Both the position numbers and the translations under genes were made by a program. From positions 1 through 16,051 of the forward strand of contig SLHW01000013.1 of the NCBI GenBank assembly GCA_007135955.1: a DNA stretch of 16,051 nt, read 5' to 3'. Below are positions 7,703 through 12,601 of the stretch, one piece after another. The DNA is from Candidatus Saccharimonadota bacterium. Lineage in GTDB: Bacteria; Patescibacteriota; Saccharimonadia; Saccharimonadales; SLHW01. Under the pieces are notes generated by a model. It saw only the letters and a list, made by a program, of their open reading frames with translations, ran no database searches and had not been told where the DNA came from. How positions within the stretch are numbered: the first letter of the stretch is position 1; the number at the start of each line of letters is the position of its first letter.

Positions 7703-8101
7703 ATGAGCAATCAAGCAAACAGTACATACATAGCAGGAGTTTGTAATATTAATACAACTGAAGTGCGACGACGCCGAAAGGCTGGATATTTCGGTCTTTT
7801 TGCAACTGTTCTTATTGCTCTAGCTTCTCTCATTAATGAGTGGGGCACTGCCCCTACATTACTGCTGACTCTTTTGGCTTCTTTTATCTCGAGTTTCGGT
7901 TTCTTACAGGCTCACTACAACTTCTGTGCTAATTATGCGCTAAGAGGCAAACAAAACGTTAACGAGAAAACTAAGATTGTTGACACACCTCAATCAAATA
8001 AACTGGCTGACCGTAAAAAAGCCCTGAAGATCATGGTAGTATCACTTGCTCTATCAATAGTTGTTACTACATTCGTTGTGATTATGAATTTGATATTCTA
8101 A
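7703..8101 (+). CDS. Small three-helix membrane protein, YIAGVCNI type, function unknown
   Basis: Protein of 132 residues. The N-terminal motif YIAGVCNINTTEVRRRRKAGYFG leads into a hydrophobic helix at about 29-47, a second at 50-67 and a third at 108-130. The GVCNI..xEx.RRR arrangement is one I associate with small membrane proteins found in several bacterial groups, from memory only, with no known role. A cytoplasmic charged loop (81-107) separates helices two and three. The upstream AAGAGAAG is a weak Shine-Dalgarno at long spacing. The gene is divergent from tRNA-Phe and lies 40 bases before tRNA-Gly, with which it could be cotranscribed up to the terminator at 8248. Confidence 0.8.
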   Translation: MSNQANSTYIAGVCNINTTEVRRRRKAGYFGLFATVLIALASLINEWGTAPTLLLTLLASFISSFGFLQAHYNFCANYALRGKQNVNEKTKIVDTPQSNKLADRKKALKIMVVSLALSIVVTTFVVIMNLIF

Positions 8102-8121
8102 GTGCGTAATCAAAAATTGTT

Positions 8122-8130
8122 TGCTAAAAT
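8122..8130 (+). promoter_or_regulatory. tRNA-Gly extended -10 promoter
   Basis: TGCTAAAAT ends 11 bases before the tRNA, giving a leader of about 5 bases. No clear -35 is seen. Confidence 0.4.
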
Positions 8131-8141
8131 ATATCTCGCAT

Positions 8142-8217
8142 GCGAGTGTAGCTCAGTTGATAGAGCGCTTCCTTGCCAAGGAAGAGGCCAGGGGTTTGAG
8201 TCCCCTCACTCGCACCA
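8142..8217 (+). tRNA. tRNA-Gly (anticodon GCC), altered elbow pair
   Basis: Acceptor GCGAGTG/CACTCGC is fully paired; anticodon stem CTTCC/GGAAG encloses TTGCCAA (anticodon GCC); CCA is encoded. The D-loop reads AGTTGATA, so position 19 is A, and the T-loop reads TTTGAGT, so position 56 is T. The normally invariant G19-C56 tertiary pair is thus a compensated A19-U56. The discriminator is A73, whereas bacterial tRNA-Gly usually carries U73. All stems are intact, so this is not a decayed gene. Confidence 0.95.
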
Positions 8218-8247
8218 AACCAATTTTAGAAAATGACTTCAAGAAAT

Positions 8248-8270
8248 CGTCGAGTAAATCGGCGTTTTTT
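8248..8270 (+). terminator. Terminator after tRNA-Gly
   Basis: Stem CGTCGA/TCGGCG with loop GTAAA, followed by six T. It lies 30 bases after the tRNA and just before the methyltransferase promoter. Confidence 0.75.
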
Positions 8271-8304
8271 GCTTGTACCCAAACTATGACTCTAACTCTA
8301 CCTC

Positions 8305-8313
8305 TGTTATAGT
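8305..8313 (+). promoter_or_regulatory. Extended -10 promoter, leaderless start of the methyltransferase
   Basis: TGTTATAGT is followed by 7 bases and the ATG at 8321. ATGACT at 8286-8291 is a plausible -35 with 16 bases of spacing to the hexamer. Confidence 0.55.
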
Positions 8314-8320
8314 TATTTGT

Positions 8321-9094
8321 ATGCCAACAGACCCAAACACCGTCAGACACTACAATACAAATGCTGAGCAATACCACGCTCACGTATCTGATCCAACCGA
8401 CAGCACATTCCACTCACTATACGAAAAGCCGGCTATACGAGCTGAGCTGCCTGAATTCAATGACTTAGAAGTTATTAGTATTGGTTGTGGTAGTGGCGTA
8501 GACGCACGTTGGCTTGCCGACAACGGAGCAAAACGAGTAGTAGGCATAGATATTTCAAAAGGATTACTTGATATAGCAAAAAAGAACAATCCCGACATAG
8601 AATTTCAAGAAATGGATATGGAACATCTCGCCTTTGCTGACGAAAGTTTCGACCTCGCATATTCTAGCCTAGCGATACACTATGTTGATGACTGGACGCA
8701 GCCACTTAGTGAAGCACGCAGGATTCTACGAAGTGGCGGACAATACATTTTCTCTTGCGGTCACCCCATTGACAGCGCCTTGGAATACGCTGTAGAAGGA
8801 GATATTAGATATGCAAGGCTTGGCAGAAAAGTAAATAATCTGACAAATGAAAGAACGGTTTACGGCAACTATTTAGCGCCCGATAGCGGCGGAGTAATGC
8901 CTGTAAAAGTTATGCTTGGTGATATTGAAGTAGTCGTACATCACCGCACTTTCAGCAAAATGCTTGAGCAAATACTCGCTTCTGGCTTCACCGTTGAACG
9001 TTTGGTTGAGCCACAACCAATCAAGGGAGACCCGGACCACTATGAGCAATTAAGAAAAATTCCGACTTTTATGATTTGGGTGCTTTCTAAATAA
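8321..9094 (+). CDS. Class I SAM-dependent methyltransferase (Methyltransf_11 type)
   Basis: Of 257 residues, motif I is VISIGCGSG (51-59), the acidic end of strand 2 is VVGIDIS (73-79), motif III is EFQEMDMEHLAFADESFDL (94-112), and SSLAIHYVDDW with LRSGGQYIFS follows. This is a Rossmann-type S-adenosylmethionine methyltransferase; the substrate cannot be told, and small molecules are typical for this subgroup. The frame stays open upstream to 8273, but the ATG at 8321 is chosen because an extended -10 box ends 7 bases before it and the upstream codons overlap the promoter. No Shine-Dalgarno is present. The gene stands alone between the tRNA-Gly terminator and the DUF5674 cassette. Confidence 0.9.
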   Translation: MPTDPNTVRHYNTNAEQYHAHVSDPTDSTFHSLYEKPAIRAELPEFNDLEVISIGCGSGVDARWLADNGAKRVVGIDISKGLLDIAKKNNPDIEFQEMDMEHLAFADESFDLAYSSLAIHYVDDWTQPLSEARRILRSGGQYIFSCGHPIDSALEYAVEGDIRYARLGRKVNNLTNERTVYGNYLAPDSGGVMPVKVMLGDIEVVVHHRTFSKMLEQILASGFTVERLVEPQPIKGDPDHYEQLRKIPTFMIWVLSK

Positions 9095-9187
9095 AATCGC
9101 CTGCTAAATTAAACTGCTCCACAAGTTCTTTGAGCTTATAAAAATCAACTTTCTCAGGATTGGCGGTTATAAATATGCCTGACAGGC
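9087..9187 (-). pseudogene. Possible minus-strand gene remnant A (C-terminal end only)
   Basis: A minus-strand frame ends at a TAG overlapping the 3' end of the methyltransferase and reads ...SGIFITANPEKVDFYKLKE, then LVEQFNLAGDFI. No plausible start belongs to it. Its last 18 residues resemble the end of remnant B at about 10031 (YKLK.L.EQF.L...I in both). I do not recognise the parent family. Confidence 0.35.
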
Positions 9188-9291
9188 GGCACCGGACTGT
9201 ACTCAAGACAAGACTTCTGTAAAATCTCGAGTAATTAGACGTTTTATACTCACAACAATTGCTATCGACATAAACTTAAAATCCCCAAGTC

Positions 9292-9300
9292 TGCTATTAT
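9292..9300 (+). promoter_or_regulatory. Extended -10 promoter, leaderless start of the DUF5674 cassette
   Basis: TGCTATTAT is followed by 6 bases (AGGATA) and ATG at 9307. The AGG is only 3 bases from the ATG, too close to act as a ribosome binding site. Confidence 0.5.
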
Positions 9301-9306
9301 AGGATA

Positions 9307-9648
9307 ATGAAAATAACCAAATCTATATCTGTAAAAGAACTCAAGCAAATGGCTGAAAAAATGTTTGGTGAGCTTGTTAAGGCGGATGTAGATATTGAGA
9401 AGCGAATCGTTATTTTAGATATGCCTATGCATTATGACGGTGAACAGGAGCTGTTAAGAAAAGGTTCTATGCAAAAAAACGTGTGGGGCATCAATCTGCA
9501 CCCAGATGATTACGGTACAGATAATTTTATAGAATTTGATTCGATGATCAACATTCGTCCATCTCAAGGTAACCCCTCAAAGGACGTTTTGGATGAAAAT
9601 ATTAGAAACAAAATTAAAGATATAGTTAAAGAGATCGTTCATGAGTAA
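9307..9648 (+). CDS. DUF5674 family protein
   Basis: Protein of 113 residues matching, from memory, the DUF5674 pattern: a LKxMAEKMFG..VKA.VDIEK opening, a central LWGINLxP-like stretch (here VWGINLHPDD), then FIEFDSMINIRPSQGN.S..V.D..IR.KI..IV. The family is common in CPR bacteria and has no established function. It is the first gene of a two-gene unit: its stop overlaps the next ATG by 8 bases, so translation is coupled. An extended -10 box ends 6 bases before the ATG with no Shine-Dalgarno. The conserved FDSMIN..P..GN block is the best candidate for a functional site, by inference only. Confidence 0.85.
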   Translation: MKITKSISVKELKQMAEKMFGELVKADVDIEKRIVILDMPMHYDGEQELLRKGSMQKNVWGINLHPDDYGTDNFIEFDSMINIRPSQGNPSKDVLDENIRNKIKDIVKEIVHE

Positions 9649-9958
9649 GCATGTTTTTGATGAAGCAAGTTGGGCATCCCAGTCTGTTTTTTGGCAAATG
9701 GGAAATATTGGGTCAGAAGTAGGGCGAGCACTGAGAGGGCGACAGCAAGGAAACGAGAAACGTGCCTTGTCAGCATTTTATCGTGGGATTGATTTAATTA
9801 ATGCCACTGTTAACGCATGGCTGTCACAGGGCAAAGATCCCTACGAACTATTAATTGCGCGTGAACAATTTGCTAAATCAATGCTTACTGACGAAGTTGA
9901 TGAAACTCTGGAAAAATATTTTATGGACTTTGCTATTGCAGAACGTTTAAATCAATAA
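9641..9958 (+). CDS. Small helical partner protein of DUF5674, function unknown
   Basis: Protein of 105 residues, predicted all-helical and soluble. The opening SVFWQMGNIGSEVGRAL, the middle AFYRGIDLI and the end LIAREQF with LEKYFMDFAIAERL match, from memory, a small protein family repeatedly seen in CPR genomes with conserved WQMGNIGSEV. It overlaps the DUF5674 gene by 8 bases; AAAGAGA upstream may act as Shine-Dalgarno. The tight coupling suggests the two products act together. A toxin-antitoxin or nucleic-acid-binding role is conceivable, but nothing in the sequence shows it. Confidence 0.8.
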   Translation: MSKHVFDEASWASQSVFWQMGNIGSEVGRALRGRQQGNEKRALSAFYRGIDLINATVNAWLSQGKDPYELLIAREQFAKSMLTDEVDETLEKYFMDFAIAERLNQ

Positions 9959-10030
9959 AGAATGACTACCCCATATGCTTGAGCATAGAAAATAAGCATT
10001 GCTACCTATTGACTTGAAGGTATGTGCGCC

Positions 10031-10141
10031 TTTATATAAGGCTATCGGTTAATCTGAATTGTTCAGCTAGGTATTTTAGCTTATAATCCTCTTGAGCAAG
10101 CGTAGCTGCCGCTTGAAATGCGTCAACTATCTTGCACCAAT
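10031..10141 (-). pseudogene. Possible minus-strand gene remnant B (C-terminal end only)
   Basis: A minus-strand frame of about 37 codons ends at TAA (10031) and reads KIVDAFQAAATLAQE, then DYKLKYLAEQFRLTDSLI. It has no start codon and runs upstream into a terminator, so it is at best a truncated gene end. It resembles remnant A on the other side of the DUF5674 cassette. Confidence 0.35.
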
Positions 10142-10147
10142 AAAAGC

Positions 10148-10170
10148 CCCGGCCGGAGTGCCGGGTTTTT
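10148..10170 (+). terminator. Terminator downstream of the DUF5674 cassette
   Basis: Perfect CCCGGC/GCCGGG stem with loop CGGAGT, followed by TTTTT. An A-run on the other side makes it potentially bidirectional. Confidence 0.85.
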
Positions 10171-10195
10171 CTTTGTGCAGATGATTGTAACTTTT

Positions 10196-10204
10196 TGATA
10201 CAAT
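10196..10204 (+). promoter_or_regulatory. tRNA-Cys extended -10 promoter
   Basis: TGATACAAT about 25 bases before the tRNA. The -35 region is poor. Nothing else coding is seen between the terminator at 10170 and the tRNA. Confidence 0.35.
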
Positions 10205-10229
10205 ACATCAGTGCTTCACTTATAGTTAT

Positions 10230-10303
10230 GGCGCGTTGGCCGAGGAGTTAGGCATGGGTCTGCAAAACCTATTACACGGGTGCGAATCCCGTACGCGCCT
10301 CCA
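10230..10303 (+). tRNA. tRNA-Cys (anticodon GCA), unusual elbow bases
   Basis: Acceptor GGCGCGT/ACGCGCC is fully paired, with U73 (a cysteine identity base) and encoded CCA. Anticodon stem TGGGT/ACCTA encloses CTGCAAA (anticodon GCA). The T-loop is TGCGAAT, so position 55 is G instead of the nearly universal U/pseudouridine. The D-loop GAGGAGTTA aligns with A at position 18 and G at 19, although a shift by one is possible. The 18-55 elbow contact therefore differs from the norm while all stems are sound. Confidence 0.95.
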
Positions 10304-10341
10304 GCTCAAGCTTTTTCTTAAAACGGTAGAGGCAAACTATA

Positions 10342-10350
10342 TGGTATATT
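10342..10350 (+). promoter_or_regulatory. Extended -10 promoter, leaderless start of the HNH gene
   Basis: TGGTATATT is followed by 6 bases (GTACCT) and ATG at 10357. No Shine-Dalgarno and no good -35. Confidence 0.5.
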
Positions 10351-10356
10351 GTACCT

Positions 10357-10839
10357 ATGCCACAAAAGAAAAAGTGGGACGAACAACAACTGGCCGATGC
10401 AGTCAAGGCATCTGAAAGCATTCGCTCGGTGCTCATTAAAATAGGATTGAAGCCTGCTGGCGGGAACTATACGTTCATAAATAAGCAGATTAAGCTCTTG
10501 AAGCTTGATATTTCACATTTTAAGGGAAAAGCTTGGAATAAAGGTAGAAAACTGCCATCGAAAAGAAAGAGCCTTGATGATTTATTGGTAGTCGATTCTA
10601 ATTACCAAAGCTATAAACTGAAAAAACTATTGTTTAAGTTTGGGCTAAAGAATCAAGAGTGTGAACTTTGTGGATGGGCTAAGATAAGTTTAGACGGTAG
10701 ACTCCCTCTAGAGCTTGATCACGTAAACGGCGATGGTCGAGATAATAGAATTGAAAATCTGAGGATACTTTGTCCGAACTGTCACAGCTTACAGCCAACA
10801 CATAGAGGCCTGAATAAACATTTACGTATGCGCGGGTGA
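10357..10839 (+). CDS. Stand-alone HNH endonuclease, overlaps tRNA-Leu
   Basis: Protein of 160 residues. The N-terminal 60 residues look like a helix-turn-helix-type DNA-binding region of the kind seen in phage HNH proteins (WDEQQLADAVKASESIRSVL). The HNH core is C102xxC105 ... LELDHVNGDGRDNRIENLRILCPNCHS (118-144), with D121-H122 and N134 as expected catalytic residues and C139xxC142 completing the zinc ribbon. Such genes are free-standing homing or mobile nucleases. The last three codons and the TGA lie inside the tRNA-Leu(UAA) gene, which begins at 10830. The gene fills exactly the space between tRNA-Cys and tRNA-Leu. All active-site residues are present. Confidence 0.92.
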   Translation: MPQKKKWDEQQLADAVKASESIRSVLIKIGLKPAGGNYTFINKQIKLLKLDISHFKGKAWNKGRKLPSKRKSLDDLLVVDSNYQSYKLKKLLFKFGLKNQECELCGWAKISLDGRLPLELDHVNGDGRDNRIENLRILCPNCHSLQPTHRGLNKHLRMRG

Positions 10840-10915
10840 TGGAATTGGTAGACATGCAGAACTTAAAATTCTGTGCCCAAGTGGCGTGCGGGTTCAAGTC
10901 CCGCCCTGCGCACCA
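10830..10915 (+). tRNA. tRNA-Leu (anticodon UAA)
   Basis: Long-arm class II tRNA: acceptor GCGCGGG/CCTGCGC, anticodon stem CAGAA/TTCTG around CTTAAAA (anticodon TAA), variable arm TGCC/GGCG, T-arm GCGGG TTCAAGT CCCGC, A73 and encoded CCA. Its first 10 bases are also the last 10 bases of the HNH gene. No separate promoter was located; it would have to lie inside the HNH frame. Confidence 0.96.
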
Positions 10916-10926
10916 ACAGAAAACTG

Positions 10927-10953
10927 AAAACCCTGCTCCACTGCAGGGTTTTT
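10927..10953 (+). terminator. Terminator after tRNA-Leu(UAA)
   Basis: AAAACCCTGC, loop TCCACT, GCAGGGTTTTT: a 10-bp stem whose T-run continues past the hairpin. It is symmetrical and could also stop the converging minus-strand transcript of the 54-residue membrane protein. Confidence 0.9.
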
Positions 10954-10992
10954 AATATTTTGAGCTTTATTTATCTGTAGATTAATTTAGGA

Positions 10993-11157
10993 TTAATATT
11001 GTAGTACTTGTCGGTTGTAGCTGACGTTTACTTCTCGGGCAGAGCTACCATCAGAAACAGCAAAATACCCGCTAACAAGTAGCATTGCCGGAAGCAATAG
11101 ATATCCAATCGCTCGCCATACGTGACCATCGTGAGATTTTTTTGCGCCTGTAACCAT
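10993..11157 (-). CDS. Small single-pass membrane protein (54 residues), function unknown
   Basis: A frame below common length cut-offs. It begins MVTGAKKSHDGHVWRAIG, has one hydrophobic helix (YLLLPAMLLVSGYFAV, about 19-34) and a short polar tail ending in VNVSYNRQVLQY. Positive charge before the helix and a tail without positive charge next to it suggest N-in topology. TGCTATAAT ends 6 bases before the ATG with no Shine-Dalgarno, matching the leaderless pattern of other genes here. It starts 25 bases after the MazG stop and ends close to the terminator at 10927-10953. No family is recognised. A 63-codon frame overlapping it on the same strand is considered its shadow. Confidence 0.55.
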   Translation of the reverse strand: MVTGAKKSHDGHVWRAIGYLLLPAMLLVSGYFAVSDGSSAREVNVSYNRQVLQY

Positions 11158-11163
11158 AGATCT

Positions 11164-11172
11164 ATTATAGCA
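11164..11172 (-). promoter_or_regulatory. Extended -10 promoter of the 54-residue protein
   Basis: TGCTATAAT, a perfect extended -10, on the minus strand, with 6 bases (AGATCT, itself a palindrome) to the ATG. It lies in the 24-base gap after the MazG gene. Confidence 0.6.
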
Positions 11173-11181
11173 AATGAGGCT

Positions 11182-11496
11182 TTATTTCTTTTGAAATCTA
11201 TCTTTATCGCGGGTCTCAAGTTTAGCTATCGCTTTTTCTAAATACTTATCAAGTTCGATGTTTTGACTATTAGCAATCGCTAACACTGTATAAATGACGT
11301 CCGCGAGCTCATCGCCAAGTAATTGATCGTTTTCGCCTGGCTTCTTAGGCTTATCGCCGTACTGGTGATTCAGAATGCGAGCCACCTCACCTACTTCTTC
11401 GGTTAGCCGAGCAAGATTGCTAAGCGGATCCCAATAAGGCTTAACGTACGGCTGAACAGTTTTATCGAGCTTTTGTTGATAATCTATTAATGACAT
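11182..11496 (-). CDS. MazG-type nucleotide pyrophosphohydrolase
   Basis: All-alpha NTP pyrophosphatase family that hydrolyses (d)NTPs, often non-canonical ones, to NMP and pyrophosphate. The protein is 104 residues, single domain, close to the small MazG-like/RS21-C6 size. The Mg-binding signature is LTEEVGEVAR with E33, E34 and E37, and GDELADVIY with E63 and D66 (ExxE and ExxD pairs). The start ATG at 11494-11496 is preceded by AGGGAG at 8 bases and a TATACT box at 11517-11522, so this gene has an ordinary leader. Substrate is not determined by the sequence. It may be cotranscribed with the small membrane protein 24 bases downstream. Confidence 0.93.
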   Translation of the reverse strand: MSLIDYQQKLDKTVQPYVKPYWDPLSNLARLTEEVGEVARILNHQYGDKPKKPGENDQLLGDELADVIYTVLAIANSQNIELDKYLEKAIAKLETRDKDRFQKK

Positions 11497-11516
11497 GTGA
11501 TTGCTCCCTTTGTACT

Positions 11517-11522
11517 AGTATA
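11517..11522 (-). promoter_or_regulatory. -10 box of the MazG gene
   Basis: TATACT about 20 bases upstream of the ATG, ahead of the AGGGAG ribosome binding site; no good -35 is seen. Confidence 0.4.
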
Positions 11523-11758
11523 GCTGATGGCGCTGAGGAATAGCGCTTGCGCTACTTTAACTTGCTGGGGGACAGGTTGCTTGCGCTCTTGCGTACTCGT
11601 CCTGTATAGCTGAGGGACGGCGCTCTGGCTTCGCGCAGGGCTATAGCCGCTCAGCCATGCTCGAAGCAAGCTTCTGTACGTGACTTCGATACACGAACCT
11701 CCCGACCCTGCTCACTGCGTTCGCTGGTCGAGGGTTCGAGAACTCTTAAGGCCAAGTC
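11523..11758. repeat. GC-rich structured noncoding island
   Basis: No gene is seen, and GC is clearly higher than in the surroundings. It holds direct repeats of TATAGCTGAxGG (about 11519 and 11606), TAGCGC-TT-GCGCTA and GTCC/GGAC inverted repeats, and near 11693-11740 an imperfect inverted repeat CGAACCTCCCGACC ... GGTCGAGGGTTCG whose arms look like tRNA T-arms. The middle (CTGCTCACTGCGTTCGC) is a low-complexity motif type I have seen in CPR intergenic regions. It could be a repeat element, a tRNA relic or a structured RNA. Confidence 0.4.
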
Positions 11759-11797
11759 ATATAAAAAAGTCCTACGAAATGTAGGACTTTTTTATAT
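11759..11797 (-). terminator. tRNA-Val terminator (perfect 17-bp hairpin)
   Basis: ATATAAAAAAGTCCTAC, loop GAAAT, and its exact complement. T-run on both strands, so it works in either direction. The upstream arm touches the CCA end of the tRNA. Confidence 0.93.
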
Positions 11798-11873
11798 GGT
11801 GGGCGCTGAGGGACTCGAACCCCCGACCCCTTCGGTGTAAACGAAGTGCTCTAGCCAGCTGAGCTAAGCGCCC
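11797..11873 (-). tRNA. tRNA-Val (anticodon UAC)
   Basis: Acceptor GGGCGCT/AGCGCCC, D-loop with G18G19, anticodon stem CTTCG/CGAAG around TTTACAC (anticodon TAC), T-loop TTCGAGT, A73 and encoded CCA. Confidence 0.97.
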
Positions 11874-11889
11874 AAAAAGAACATAATTA

Positions 11890-11904
11890 ATTATACACAT
11901 TATA
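11890..11904 (-). promoter_or_regulatory. tRNA-Val promoter with two TATAAT boxes
   Basis: Two TATAAT hexamers on the minus strand (11890-11895 and 11899-11904) lie 17 and 26 bases before the tRNA. They are divergent from the endonuclease promoter at 11933. Confidence 0.5.
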
Positions 11905-11932
11905 TGCTTCAGCGGTAGTTTTTATAATCAAA

Positions 11933-11941
11933 TGGTAGACT
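11933..11941 (+). promoter_or_regulatory. Extended -10 promoter, leaderless start of the LAGLIDADG gene
   Basis: TGGTAGACT is followed by 7 bases (ATGAACG) and ATG at 11949. An earlier ATG at 11942 is out of frame. Confidence 0.45.
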
Positions 11942-11948
11942 ATGAACG

Positions 11949-12601
11949 ATGAGTAGATATAAATATAAAAAGACATACGACTGGAATAGTCGATTAGCCT
12001 ACTGCGTAGGGTTAATCGCATCAGATGGCAGCCTATCCAAAAGTGGCAGACACATTGATTTCATAACTATAGACTATGATCTTGCTGAGACCTACCGCTC
12101 ATGTCTACACTCAAGAGCAAAAATCGGCATAAAGAAGAATAGTTCAGGCATGAAATCGTTTCGAGTACAGATAGGTGATACGGCGCTATATGACTTTCTA
12201 AAATCATTAAATATGACACCTAACAAAAGTTGCACAATTGGTGAGCTTAAAATACCTGACGATTATTACGCTGATTTTTTGAGAGGTTTTCGACGGCGAT
12301 GGAACTAGCTACGACTACATGGACAAACGTTGGAAGAATAGTTATATGTATTATCTGTGCTTCACTTCTGCCAGCAAAGATTTTTTATTATGGCTGCAAC
12401 ACAAAAATAATACCTTGATTGGCAGTTCTCCTGGTTCGGTCACTGACATAAGTCTAGCTTCGAAGGCCTCCCGTTTGAGTTATGCGAAAAAATGACACCA
12501 GTCTACTCTATGAATTCATGTATTATCGAGATGATTTACCGTATCTCAAACGAAAAAAACAAAAGCTAGACTCTTACTTTGCCTCAGGTGCTCCATCATA
12601 G
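11949..12601 (+). pseudogene. LAGLIDADG homing endonuclease, two frameshifts
   Basis: The first frame (11949-12308) gives 119 residues with LAGLIDADG motif 1 as AYCVGLIASDGSL (18-30) and a NKSCTIGELKIPDDYYADFLRGF stretch leading to motif 2. There the frame breaks: T4 at about 12287-12290 followed by CGACGGCGATGG would give the expected FFDGDG if two T are restored. The second frame then reads DGDGTSYDYMDKRWKNSYMY ... SKASRLSYAK up to A6 at 12487-12492, where removing one A avoids the TGA at 12493 and continues NDTSLLYEFMYYRDDL ... to TAG at 12599-12601. The restored protein has about 217 residues with both catalytic aspartates. Both breaks are in homopolymers: true decay, sequencing error or slippage are all possible. 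It is free-standing between tRNA-Val and tRNA-Leu(GAG). Confidence 0.85.

Noticed and set aside
7434..7727. Minus-strand 97-codon frame across tRNA-Phe
   Set aside because: It runs straight through the tRNA gene, its terminator and the divergent promoter region, so it is a chance frame.
8273..8320. Longer start for the methyltransferase
   Set aside because: The extra 16 codons cover the -35/-10 region; the ATG at 8321 fits the leaderless spacing and the methyltransferase domain begins after it.
11028..11219. Minus-strand 63-codon frame overlapping the mazG end
   Set aside because: It overlaps the MazG 3' end and the 54-residue membrane frame, which has a better promoter position and a clean membrane helix.
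11693..11745. Extra tRNA gene in the GC-rich island
   Set aside because: T-arm-like arms occur in both directions but there is no acceptor, D or anticodon stem, so only a relic or look-alike remains.
12493..12495. TGA read as an amino acid (SR1/Gracilibacteria code)
   Set aside because: TGA ends the intact HNH and polytopic membrane genes at sensible places, and the break in the LAGLIDADG gene is a frameshift, not a lone TGA.
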